Origin: a bacterium
GTDB taxonomy: Bacteria > Bacteroidota > Bacteroidia > Bacteroidales > Bacteroidaceae
Direction of reading: 5' to 3'
NCBI GenBank assembly: GCA_004559785.1
Contig: SFXD01000080.1
Location: forward strand, 1-9,252
Length of the DNA stretch: 9,252 nt
This document shows, piece after piece, positions 1 to 7,000 of this stretch. Each line of letters begins with the position of its first letter. Position 1 is the stretch's first letter. A model generated the notes under the pieces. It was not told the DNA's origin, did not search any database, and saw only the letters and a list, made by a program, of their open reading frames with translations. Made by a program: the position numbers and the translations under genes.

Positions 1-151
1 TAAAGCTAACGCCCTCCAATGAGATCACACCGTTTTTCAGGGCAGAAACCTTATCTGATGCTATCAGAGCATCTGCAATTGTTTCACCTACCTGGGCATG
101 TACAGGCACTGCTGCAAGAATGGCAGCTACGGGGATAAATGATTTTTTCAT
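1..151 (-). CDS. N-terminal fragment of an exported protein of unknown function (cut by window edge)
   Basis: The minus strand reads from an ATG at 151 to the window edge with no stop, giving 50 codons. The product starts MKKSFIPVAAILAAVPVHAQ: two lysines, a hydrophobic run of about 14 residues and a VHA-Q signal peptidase I-type site, so it is a classic Sec signal peptide. There is no cysteine at the cleavage point, so it is not an obvious lipoprotein. The visible mature part (VGETIADALIASDKVSALKN...) is short and I do not recognise its family. An ATG at 159 meets a stop after two codons, so 151 is the start. A Bacteroidetes -7 box lies about 75 bp upstream, and the intervening leader is AT-rich, as is usual in this phylum. 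The coding call is good; the function is unknown. Confidence 0.75.
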   Translation of the reverse strand, partial: MKKSFIPVAAILAAVPVHAQVGETIADALIASDKVSALKNGVISLEGVSF

Positions 152-224
152 AAACTCATCATTTTTAGTTAGTAATAATGTTAATTTATAGTTTTTTCCT
201 TGTTTTTATACTAAAATCCATGAA

Positions 225-232
225 CAAAAGTA
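225..232 (-). promoter_or_regulatory. Bacteroidetes -7 promoter box for the exported protein gene
   Basis: On the minus strand this reads TACTTTTG, an exact match to the phylum -7 consensus TAnnTTTG. The -33 element is weak: TTTA at 258-255 is the best candidate, with a 22-nt gap. It would start transcription near position 218 and leave an AT-rich leader of about 65 nt before the ATG at 151. The call rests on the motif and its placement only. Confidence 0.5.
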
Positions 233-263
233 GAGTTTTTAACGAAAACGGGAATAAATAGTA

Positions 264-314
264 AAACCTTGCAAGAAAAAGGAGCCAGATAAAAAGATGG
301 TCTCTGCAAGGTTT
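264..314 (-). terminator. Candidate intrinsic terminator / long hairpin downstream of the 453-aa gene
   Basis: A perfect 10-bp inverted repeat, AAACCTTGCA at 264-273 and TGCAAGGTTT at 305-314, encloses 31 nt. Part of that interior can pair further on the minus strand (GAGACCA near 298-304 with TGGCTC near 281-286, one bulged base). Read on the minus strand, the hairpin lies 37 bp after the stop codon of the 453-aa gene and is followed by a T-rich stretch (TTTTACTATTTATT). It precedes the next promoter box at 232-225. This is the position and shape expected of a terminator separating two co-oriented transcription units. The stem is only moderately GC-rich and the loop is large, so a regulatory hairpin is possible. 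Confidence 0.45.
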
Positions 315-350
315 GAGACAACATCTGAAAATGCGCCCAAAGGGGTTGTT

Positions 351-1712
351 TCAGACCGTAAAGGAGTCGATGTGAGCATAGACTCCAGGGGTGTCGGTAG
401 TGACGAAGCAGATGTCGCGCGACACGCCAACCTCATAGAGTCCGTAGGCGTTGCGGCGTATGATGTAGTCGGTGGCATTGAGCAAGAGAGCGTCGAAGGC
501 AAGTATCTTGCGCTTGAGCAGGCTGACCATGGGCATGAGAATCTCGGGATTGGAGAGGTCGGGGGCTGAGCCACGCTCGCCACCGAACTTCTCGTAGATG
601 ACGGAGTAGTGCATCTGCAATTGCTTCATACGGCGGAGATATGCATTCTCTGAAGTACCTCCACGAGGTCGGCTGAGATTGATGCCGCCACGACCTGCCT
701 CGATGAGGAAGAGCAGGTAGAGAGCCTTCTCGCGACGGTAGAGACCCTGCACCGTGGCACCAATGTCGGGCAGGAGTATGTCGCCACGATGGATGTCGAC
801 CACGACCCTGCTGCGGACTCCCCTGCATTGCACCAGACGGTTGATGACCCAGCAGTGGAAGGGCTGCCACTCAGTCTGCCTGTAGAACATGGCAGGAAGC
901 AACGAGGGCGTGAGGTGCGTATAGACCCTTATCATCTGGCGAATGGTGGAGAGTGCATCGTCCCACACGTCGAAGACAAGGTAGTTGGCGAGCGACTGAC
1001 CATTTGCGTAGGTGTCCGGCACCTTGAGTAGGAAGGCTGCACCCTCGGGCATGGCATACTCGGCAAAGACATGCTGAATGTAGTCGCGGCAGAAACGCTC
1101 GGTGGTGAGGGACTGCAGACGCTCTACCACCTGATGGCAATGGGCTTCGGATATGTCGGGGTGGATTACGGAAACCAGTTCGAGGAGATGCGAGTCGCCA
1201 TACTGGCGGAAATACTCGGTGAAGGTGGGTATGTATACGAACTGCCATCCCATGAGGAAAGCCTCGGTCTGTATGGAGCGCAGGTTGGAGCGTATGTTTG
1301 CGTTGATGTCCTCGTCCAGCTGGTCCTCTATATATAACAATGTATAGTCCTGGAGTTCTGCGTCACCCTTCGGCACGCTAATCATGCGGAAGGTGAGGCT
1401 TGGGTCGGAAGACAGGTAGTGCCCACAGGAAAAGAGCAATATGGATGTCTCTGGCGGACATGGAGAAAGCAGATGCCCGATGTGCCTGACATCCTCGGAG
1501 AGTTGTTCCCTGACAACGTCCGCCATGCCGCCCAACGCGTTGAGAGCGGAGGCCAGGGTCATACCCATGGAGTAGACCTCGTCGTCCTTCTGTATGGAAT
1601 ACTTTGAATACAATGACAGCAACAGGCCAAAGTGTTCGTCATTTACGTTGCCGTCTACCAGAAGCAGTTGCCTAAGCACCCTGCAAATACTTGCCCTTTC
1701 TATTTGTCTCAT
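351..1712 (-). CDS. Conserved hypothetical protein, 453 aa, Bacteroidetes-type C-terminal module
   Basis: This is an intact minus-strand gene starting at the ATG at 1712 (MRQIERASICRVLRQ) and ending TGA at 351. The frame stays open to 1805, but that extra 31-residue stretch (MCDVGICIVAYWQ...) does not look like a conserved N-terminus. There is no signal peptide or membrane segment, so the protein is likely cytoplasmic. Residues 15-70 form a helical region with VDGNVNDEH, loosely like the acidic ADGxxxxxE start of TerB-type domains; this is weak. Residues 325-437 hold a module I recognise from many unannotated Bacteroides/Prevotella proteins: REKALYLLFL, a GI turn, a Q-x-x-Y-x-x-IY helix, NPEI, then a helical segment and a closing YxIxxNxxGLYEVGVSRD. 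No catalytic motif is evident and I assign no function. The gene appears transcribed alone, with the hairpin at 264-314 downstream and a long leader region upstream. Confidence 0.8.
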   Translation of the reverse strand: MRQIERASICRVLRQLLLVDGNVNDEHFGLLLSLYSKYSIQKDDEVYSMGMTLASALNALGGMADVVREQLSEDVRHIGHLLSPCPPETSILLFSCGHYLSSDPSLTFRMISVPKGDAELQDYTLLYIEDQLDEDINANIRSNLRSIQTEAFLMGWQFVYIPTFTEYFRQYGDSHLLELVSVIHPDISEAHCHQVVERLQSLTTERFCRDYIQHVFAEYAMPEGAAFLLKVPDTYANGQSLANYLVFDVWDDALSTIRQMIRVYTHLTPSLLPAMFYRQTEWQPFHCWVINRLVQCRGVRSRVVVDIHRGDILLPDIGATVQGLYRREKALYLLFLIEAGRGGINLSRPRGGTSENAYLRRMKQLQMHYSVIYEKFGGERGSAPDLSNPEILMPMVSLLKRKILAFDALLLNATDYIIRRNAYGLYEVGVSRDICFVTTDTPGVYAHIDSFTV

Positions 1713-1866
1713 GTCTAAAACGCAGGTATCCCATGGTTGCCTTCTTCTGAGGTCGTGAGAATTACCTTGCCAATAGGCAACAATGCAGATACCTACGTCA
1801 CACATATTTACATATGAAATCCAGCGGTAGGCAAGGAAACCCCTTAAAGGAAATTCCCTCGCTCTA

Positions 1867-2046
1867 CTACTGAACCCGGTTAAAAACCGTTAGGTAACAC
1901 GCTGTTGACCCTTGGTTGGCATTTTGAAGTTTCTCACGTTTCAGAAGCCCTCGGATACAATCCTGTATTACATTTCTACCTAAAGTCTCGTGGATTAGCA
2001 CAGCCGTATACACGACCGTCTGACAATCGCCGTTGTCTGAAAGCAT
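1867..2046 (-). CDS. Possible small protein, 59 aa (or the coding look of a non-coding RNA)
   Basis: The minus strand reads ATG at 2046 to TAG at 1867, followed at once by a second in-frame TAG. The product begins MLSDNGDCQTVVYTAVLIHE and has a predicted helical, basic centre (residues about 17-45, with GRNVIQDCIRGLLKREK). There is no signal peptide or membrane segment. A consensus -7 box lies about 80 bp upstream at 2128-2135, so the region is probably transcribed in this direction. The upstream in-frame stretch (WGVILFDRFQA) has no start codon, so 2046 is the only ATG choice. No ribosome site is evident. I do not recognise a named family. The same DNA has an open frame on the opposite strand, which weakens the case, and a structured small RNA is an equal alternative. 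Confidence 0.35.
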   Translation of the reverse strand: MLSDNGDCQTVVYTAVLIHETLGRNVIQDCIRGLLKREKLQNANQGSTACYLTVFNRVQ

Positions 2047-2127
2047 GGCCTGAAAGCGGTCAAAAAGAATTACACCCCATCATTACCCATAAGCATAATG
2101 TTGCGTTGTCACGTCACTTCCACTCTG

Positions 2128-2135
2128 CAAAAGTA
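2128..2135 (-). promoter_or_regulatory. Bacteroidetes -7 box reading leftward into the intergenic element
   Basis: The minus strand reads TACTTTTG followed by C, an exact TAnnTTTG match. CTTG at 2159-2156 lies 20 nt upstream and fits the expected spacing of a -33 TTTG box with one mismatch. Transcription would start near 2121 and run through the 59-codon ORF, possibly continuing about 400 nt as a leader to the 453-aa gene at 1712. The spacer between this box and the plus-strand box at 2222 is T/A-rich, as expected of a divergent promoter region. Confidence 0.55.
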
Positions 2136-2221
2136 GCCTTTTTTATGATTCAATGCAAGACTTTTATGGAAAATAATGATTTTTGACCACTTTTTTTTCA
2201 CAGGCATTCGAAATATTGATG

Positions 2222-2229
2222 TAATTTTG
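2222..2229 (+). promoter_or_regulatory. Bacteroidetes -7 box for the MATE/phosphodiesterase operon
   Basis: TAATTTTG followed by C is an exact TAnnTTTG match ending 9 nt before the chosen MATE start at 2239. The -33 region is a T-run (2191-2198) rather than a clean TTTG. If this box is used, the transcript begins about 2-4 nt before the ATG, so the message would be nearly leaderless. The box also argues against the longer MATE start at 2176, which would place the promoter inside the gene. Confidence 0.5.
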
Positions 2230-2238
2230 CCGAAGATT

Positions 2239-3609
2239 ATGAGCAAGAAGCAATACATACCCACGGAACTTGGAGAAGAGAACGTAGGCAGGCTGCTCGT
2301 GCAATATGCGGCACCAGCCATAGTGGCAATGATAGCAAGCAGCGTGTACAACATAGTGGACAGCATCTTCGTGGGACAGGGCGTAGGCGACCTTGCCATC
2401 AGCGGCATGGCAGTGGCAAGCCCTTTCATGAACCTGGGCGCGGCTTTCGGTGCCATGGTGGGGGTAGGTGCAAGCACGGTGATAAGCGTAAGGCTCGGAC
2501 AAGGCAAGTATGCCGCCGCACAGAACATACTGGGTAACGCCATCACCATGAACATCATATTGGGGGCGTTGTTCACCTTCACGTGCCTGTACTATCTGCG
2601 CCCCATACTGACCATCTTCGGCGCAAGCGAGGCTACAATGCCATACGCATACAGATACATGAGGATAATACTGGCAGGGAACATCGTGAGCCACAGCTAC
2701 CTCGGGCTGAATGCCATACTGAGAAGCGCAGGACATCCCAAGGCCGCCATGAACTGCACGTTCCTGACAATAGCCGTCAATACGATACTGGACCCCCTAT
2801 TCATCTTCGTCATGAAATGGGGCATAGAGGGTGCCGCATGGGCTACGATAGTGAGCCAGGCCATAGCCCTGGCAGTACAACTGAAGCTGTTCAGCCGCAA
2901 GAGCGAACTGCTGCACCTGCGACACGGCATATACCGCCTGAGGGCGGACATCGTAAGGCAATGCCTCGCAATAGGATTGAGTCCCTTCCTGATGAACAGC
3001 TGCGCCTGCTTGGTGGTGCTGATAATAAACAACCGCCTGCTGCAATACGGTGGCGACCTGAGCATAGGAGCCTTCGGCATAGTGAACAGGGTGGTCTTCC
3101 TGTTCGTGATGACGGTATTCGGACTGGTACAGGGAATGCAGCCCATAGTGGGCTACAACTGGGGAGCAAGGAAGAACGAGAGGGTCTGGAAGGTGCTGAG
3201 ATACACCATACTTGCCGCCACCGTGATAACCACGGCAGCCGCCATAACAGGCGAGTGCGTCCCAGGCTACGTGACAAGAATCTTCGGAGCCGGCGAGGAA
3301 CTGACGGCTGTGGCAGAAAGAGCCTTCCGCATAATAGTGGTAATGTACCCCATAGTGGGAGCGCAGATGGTGATAGGTAACTTCTTCCAGAGCATAGGCC
3401 ATGCAGGAAAGAGCATCTTCCTGAGCCTGTCGCGCCAGTTGCTGCTACTGCTGCCCTTGCTGGCCGTACTGCCCCCACGCTACGGACTGGACGGCGTATG
3501 GATGAGCATGCCCATATCGGACGGCATAAGTTTCTTCCTCGCCACGGGATTGCTGACATACCAAATAATAAGGATGAGACGCCATGAAACGGATAGGGTT
3601 GCTAAGTGA
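2239..3609 (+). CDS. MATE-family multidrug/sodium or proton antiporter (MepA/DinF-like branch), 456 aa
   Basis: This is an inner-membrane exporter of the multidrug and toxic compound extrusion family, which uses Na+ or H+ gradients to expel cationic drugs or metabolites. Its length is typical (about 450 aa), with about 12 hydrophobic segments in two homologous halves. Family signatures are visible: VGRLLVQYAAPAIVAM at the start of helix 1, YNIVDSIFVGQ (37-47) with the conserved Asp41, the G-x-GAS-x-x-S-x-x-LGQG loop (75-89), and in the second half GLVQGMQPIVGYNWGA (295-310). The pattern suits the MepA-like group, though substrate cannot be read from sequence. I chose ATG 2239 because the frame upstream to 2176 encodes an unconserved stretch over the promoter box. 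The gene overlaps the downstream phosphodiesterase by 26 bp. ATA (Ile) and AGG (Arg) codons are frequent, as in the next gene. Confidence 0.93.
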   Translation: MSKKQYIPTELGEENVGRLLVQYAAPAIVAMIASSVYNIVDSIFVGQGVGDLAISGMAVASPFMNLGAAFGAMVGVGASTVISVRLGQGKYAAAQNILGNAITMNIILGALFTFTCLYYLRPILTIFGASEATMPYAYRYMRIILAGNIVSHSYLGLNAILRSAGHPKAAMNCTFLTIAVNTILDPLFIFVMKWGIEGAAWATIVSQAIALAVQLKLFSRKSELLHLRHGIYRLRADIVRQCLAIGLSPFLMNSCACLVVLIINNRLLQYGGDLSIGAFGIVNRVVFLFVMTVFGLVQGMQPIVGYNWGARKNERVWKVLRYTILAATVITTAAAITGECVPGYVTRIFGAGEELTAVAERAFRIIVVMYPIVGAQMVIGNFFQSIGHAGKSIFLSLSRQLLLLLPLLAVLPPRYGLDGVWMSMPISDGISFFLATGLLTYQIIRMRRHETDRVAK

Positions 3610-4069
3610 CACCCATGCACACTGGGACGAACGCTACGAGAGGTATCTGAAGGAATGCAACGAGATATGGCACGCTGGTGACATCGGAAGCATGGAAGTC
3701 GCCATGCGCCTGCAGGAGATAGCTCCACTGAGAGCCGTACATGGCAACATAGACGGAGGTGACGTGAGAAGGATGTTCCCCGAAAGGCTGAGATGGAGAT
3801 GCGAGGGGGCTGAGATACTGATGACACACATAGGTGGCTATCCAGGCAAATACGCACCAGGAGTGAAGCATTTGCTGCAAGCCAATCCTCCGAACCTGTT
3901 CGTAAGCGGACACAGCCATATCCTGAAGGTGCAATACGACGACCGACTCGGATTGTTGCACATCAACCCCGGAGCCGCAGGACTGCAAGGGTGGCAGCAA
4001 GTGAGGACCCTCGTAAGGTTCTCCATCGAGGATGGCAACTTCAAGGACCTGGAAGTGGTGGAACTTTAA
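3584..4069 (+). CDS. YfcE/MJ0936-type metallophosphoesterase, 161 aa
   Basis: This is a small cytoplasmic calcineurin-like phosphodiesterase of the YfcE/MJ0936 family. Such enzymes use two metal ions to hydrolyse phosphodiesters; the natural substrate is usually unknown. All metal-binding motifs are present in order: SDTH (8-11), HAGD (30-33), HGNID (53-57), MTH (80-82) and GHSH (109-112), followed by the family's NPGAAG variant of the usual NPGS turn. Length and motif spacing are normal, so it should be active. The ATG at 3584 lies inside the end of the MATE gene (26-bp overlap) with an AGGA 9 nt upstream, which points to translational coupling. It is the last gene of the operon: its TAA at 4067-4069 is only 3 bp from the stop of the convergent CotH-like gene. 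Confidence 0.93.
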   Translation: MKRIGLLSDTHAHWDERYERYLKECNEIWHAGDIGSMEVAMRLQEIAPLRAVHGNIDGGDVRRMFPERLRWRCEGAEILMTHIGGYPGKYAPGVKHLLQANPPNLFVSGHSHILKVQYDDRLGLLHINPGAAGLQGWQQVRTLVRFSIEDGNFKDLEVVEL

Positions 4070-4072
4070 CCA

Positions 4073-7000
4073 TCAAGGCAAGGTTACCTTCCGTGACGTC
4101 ACCCTGCCATCCGCGCCTACAGCCTGGCGGACATAGACTCCTGACACAGGACGGGACACCCGCTGACCTGCCATGTTGTACCATACCTCGCGCACGACAT
4201 TGCCCTCCGACACGTCCGGGCGCATTCCGTCGAGAATCTCGTCGGTATAAAAACTGAGCACGTAGGGCTCTGCGCAACTGCCCAGCAAGGCCTGCGCCTG
4301 GAAGACGGGAGATTCTGGGGACCCATAGCAACCTCCCTCAGCATCCAAGAGGCGGAAAGTGATTGGCTCTGGACCATCGCCATGCACGTTGACAAAGAGC
4401 AAGCCGTCATTCCACACTCCTACCCCACGACACTCGTCGCCACAGAATGCCCCAACGTAGCAGGAGCCTTCGGCAAGGCTTATGCCATCACCTGCCTTGA
4501 CCTCAGCCACTACGGACATTACGTCGGGATAGGCATGTATGTCCACCTGCCATGCGGCATCCTCGGCCTGCAAAGGAGACACGTAGCGGCGTGAACGTGC
4601 AGAAGGGAGTGACAAGGACTGCCAGCAGAACTGCCCTCCACGACCCGAATACATCAGGTAGGACTGCCCTGGGGAGAGCGACGTGAGAGAGCCACGCCAA
4701 CACGTTCCGTCATGTATCGCAAAGGCATCGAGCCCTACCAAGGCATCTCCCTCCTGAGCCTCGTACCCAGAGAGGGCTGCATCCAACGTGGTGGCATTGT
4801 ACAGAGGGAATCCTATCCAGTTCCACCCCTCACGCAAGACTACCGGTGTAGACGTATCAAACAAGGCACCACGAAGTGTGATATCCGCTCTCGCCCCCAT
4901 CCTGACCTTGTAGCCGGCGGCAGGGGACAGCACCTCGAGTTCCGCTACAGGCTGTGCAGGCTGGGATAGAGGGTATTCCTCTCCATAGCCCACGATAAGG
5001 TCTGCATAGGTGGTAAATCGGTTGCGGTCGACAGCCTCCGATAGATTGTGCGACGTCCAGTTCCACCCTTTTTCCAGGGCAAGGGTGATTGCCATGTCGG
5101 TTCCCTGCCAACACCCATCAGCCACCCCGAGGAAGTCTGCCATGCCAAGGGTGTTGCTCCTGTCTATGCTAGGCTGGTTCATCAACATTACGGCATTGCC
5201 TCCATCTGGATAACGTCCGTAGGTCTGCCACCTGCCCTGTTCCAAGTAGTCGACGCGGTCGCACCAAGTTCCATCTGATGCCATGATGCTGACACAGGCA
5301 CCATCTGCATTGTCGAGCTTGAATGGTGCGTGAAGCTGTCCGTTGGATGGCCTGCCATCACACCATACTATGCACGTGCCATTTGCTGGTACGGTACCTT
5401 CTGCAAGGCGGTACTTACGACCGTTGCGTCCGTTGTCGCTGAGGTACATGCCTGCGAGGTCGATGTCCTCGTCGGTGGTGTTATACAATTCGAGCCAGTC
5501 ACCCTTCTTTCCATAGTCGCTGATATATATGTCGTTGCCGGCGCTGACCTCGTTGATGCGGATAGGCGTAGCACCCAGCTCCCACCTCTGCCTTTCTCCT
5601 TCAATCGGAGTAAAGACGGCGGTAAGCCCGTTTTTCGTTCCCTCTTCGAACAAATCCACGATGTTCAGGCTTTCGGTGGCAGGAAGCATGTTCTCCTCCA
5701 CCCCCACCATGGACAGCGAGGCCTCGAAGAAGATGTCGGTACTGGTAGCAGAGATGTTCTTCACCTCCACGGCTATCTGGTTGGCTCCCGCCTTCAGCAG
5801 TTCGTTGGGTATAACGATGCTTCCCCTGTAAGGCTCTGAGCCCTCGAAATGTCCGTCCTTGGTGTAACTGGAGTATGGAGATCCACTGGCAACATAGTAG
5901 CCGCCAACCTCCACGCCATTGACATACAGCATCATGCCATCGTCCACCTGATAGTCGAGAGTTACCACAGAGTTGGAAGAAGGAACAGCATCAAGTTGGA
6001 AAGTGTTGCGGAAATAGTATGTCGGACGCTTGTTCGCACTGTTGTCTCCGTAGTCGAGTGTCGTGGCTGCATTGACAGCCATGTACATGCCCTCGTTGGC
6101 ATATCCGAAGGGTGCTGTGCCGGACCTCCAGAGGTAACGGGTCTCATCGAAGTCTGGTTGCTTCCAGTCGTATCCGTCCATGGAGCCTTGGTCGTAATAC
6201 TTCCATTTGGCACCAAGCGGAATGAGAGTGGCGGAAGTCTCTGTATTGCCTGCATGCATCCACCCTCCGAACCTGTAGCCAGCCGGAGCCTTGGCCGTGA
6301 CGTTGACGGGCTCTCCCTTGTAGGAAAAGAGATAACCAGCAAACTTTCCTGTCGGCACTTCCTGCCCGTTCACCTGCAGGCGCGCCTCGGGGATGTTGGA
6401 TGACAGACGGAGATAATAGCCTGCGTCCACACCCATTACAGAACGCAACTTAATCATACGACTGCCGTTGTATGCAGATTTGATGGTGCCTACAAGTCCG
6501 AGGTTGGAAGAATTGCCCTCGAAACTTAGGGCATAGTTGGTGTTATCATAGATTTCCCTGACGATTGTCTCGCACCTGCCAGGCTCGAAGACGCTACCGT
6601 CCACGAGACAGTAGGCATCCATGAACTGGCGGCGGAAGGGGTCGTACTTCATGAGGTAACGGAAGAGGTCGTCCACATTAGCCCCTCCAGACGTGGACAA
6701 GACGTCACTGAGCATGTTGTCGGTGGAGAACGCCGAGTCGAGGTCGAAAAGCACGAAATGGAACTTGCCATCGCTCCGGCTGCGAAAGCCCTTGACATTG
6801 TTGGTGTTGGTAATCCAGTCGCTGGGCCCGACGTAACATTCCAGAGCCATATAGTTGATGTACTCGTCGATGTCAAGGCGGTCGCATATCTTCTGGTAGA
6901 GTTCCGGAGTCTTCTTGGACGAGAGCTGAAGGGCAAGCTTCACGAGTTCCAGCCATGCCTTGTTGTCACCAACCTTCTGGTTGTACTGCGCGTTGCTAAG

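Larger units (their letters stand above)
1713..2238. other. 526-bp intergenic region between divergent genes, with possible small ORF or structured RNA
   Basis: No long conserved gene is visible here. The region holds a minus-strand promoter box at 2128-2135, a plus-strand box at 2222-2229 and a 59-codon minus ORF at 1867-2046. It also holds several small inverted repeats: CGGTT-AAA-AACCG near 1878-1890, TTGCC-AATA-GGCAA at 1768-1781, and an 8-bp imperfect pair around TCTGACAA/TTGTCTGA near 2019-2040. A plus-strand frame starting TTG at 1905 runs opposite the small ORF. Base composition at 1860-2100 looks as constrained as coding or structured RNA, unlike the T-rich spacer at 2136-2230. The first part (1713-1866) shows nothing convincing; a one-mismatch -7 box (TATGTGTG on the minus strand, 1799-1806) might serve the 453-aa gene. 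Confidence 0.5.

Noticed and set aside
1713..1805. Upstream start at 1805 for the 453-aa gene
   Set aside because: The 31 added residues look like translated spacer. The ATG at 1712 gives a natural helical N-terminus after an AT-rich stretch.
1860..1890. tRNA-like D-arm (GTTCAGTAGTAGAGC on the minus strand)
   Set aside because: No matching anticodon stem, T-arm or acceptor stem follows at the right distances.
1905..2186. 93-codon plus-strand frame opposite the 59-codon ORF
   Set aside because: It needs a TTG start, reads against the promoter box at 2128-2135 and runs across the MATE promoter region. I kept it only as evidence that the region may be RNA rather than protein.
2176..2238. N-terminal extension of the MATE gene to an ATG at 2176
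   Set aside because: The extra 21 residues are not MATE-like, and the consensus promoter box at 2222-2229 would fall inside the gene.
2583..3380. 265-codon frame within the MATE gene in another plus-strand frame
   Set aside because: It is an Arg/His-rich shadow of a gene with clear MATE signatures in the main frame.
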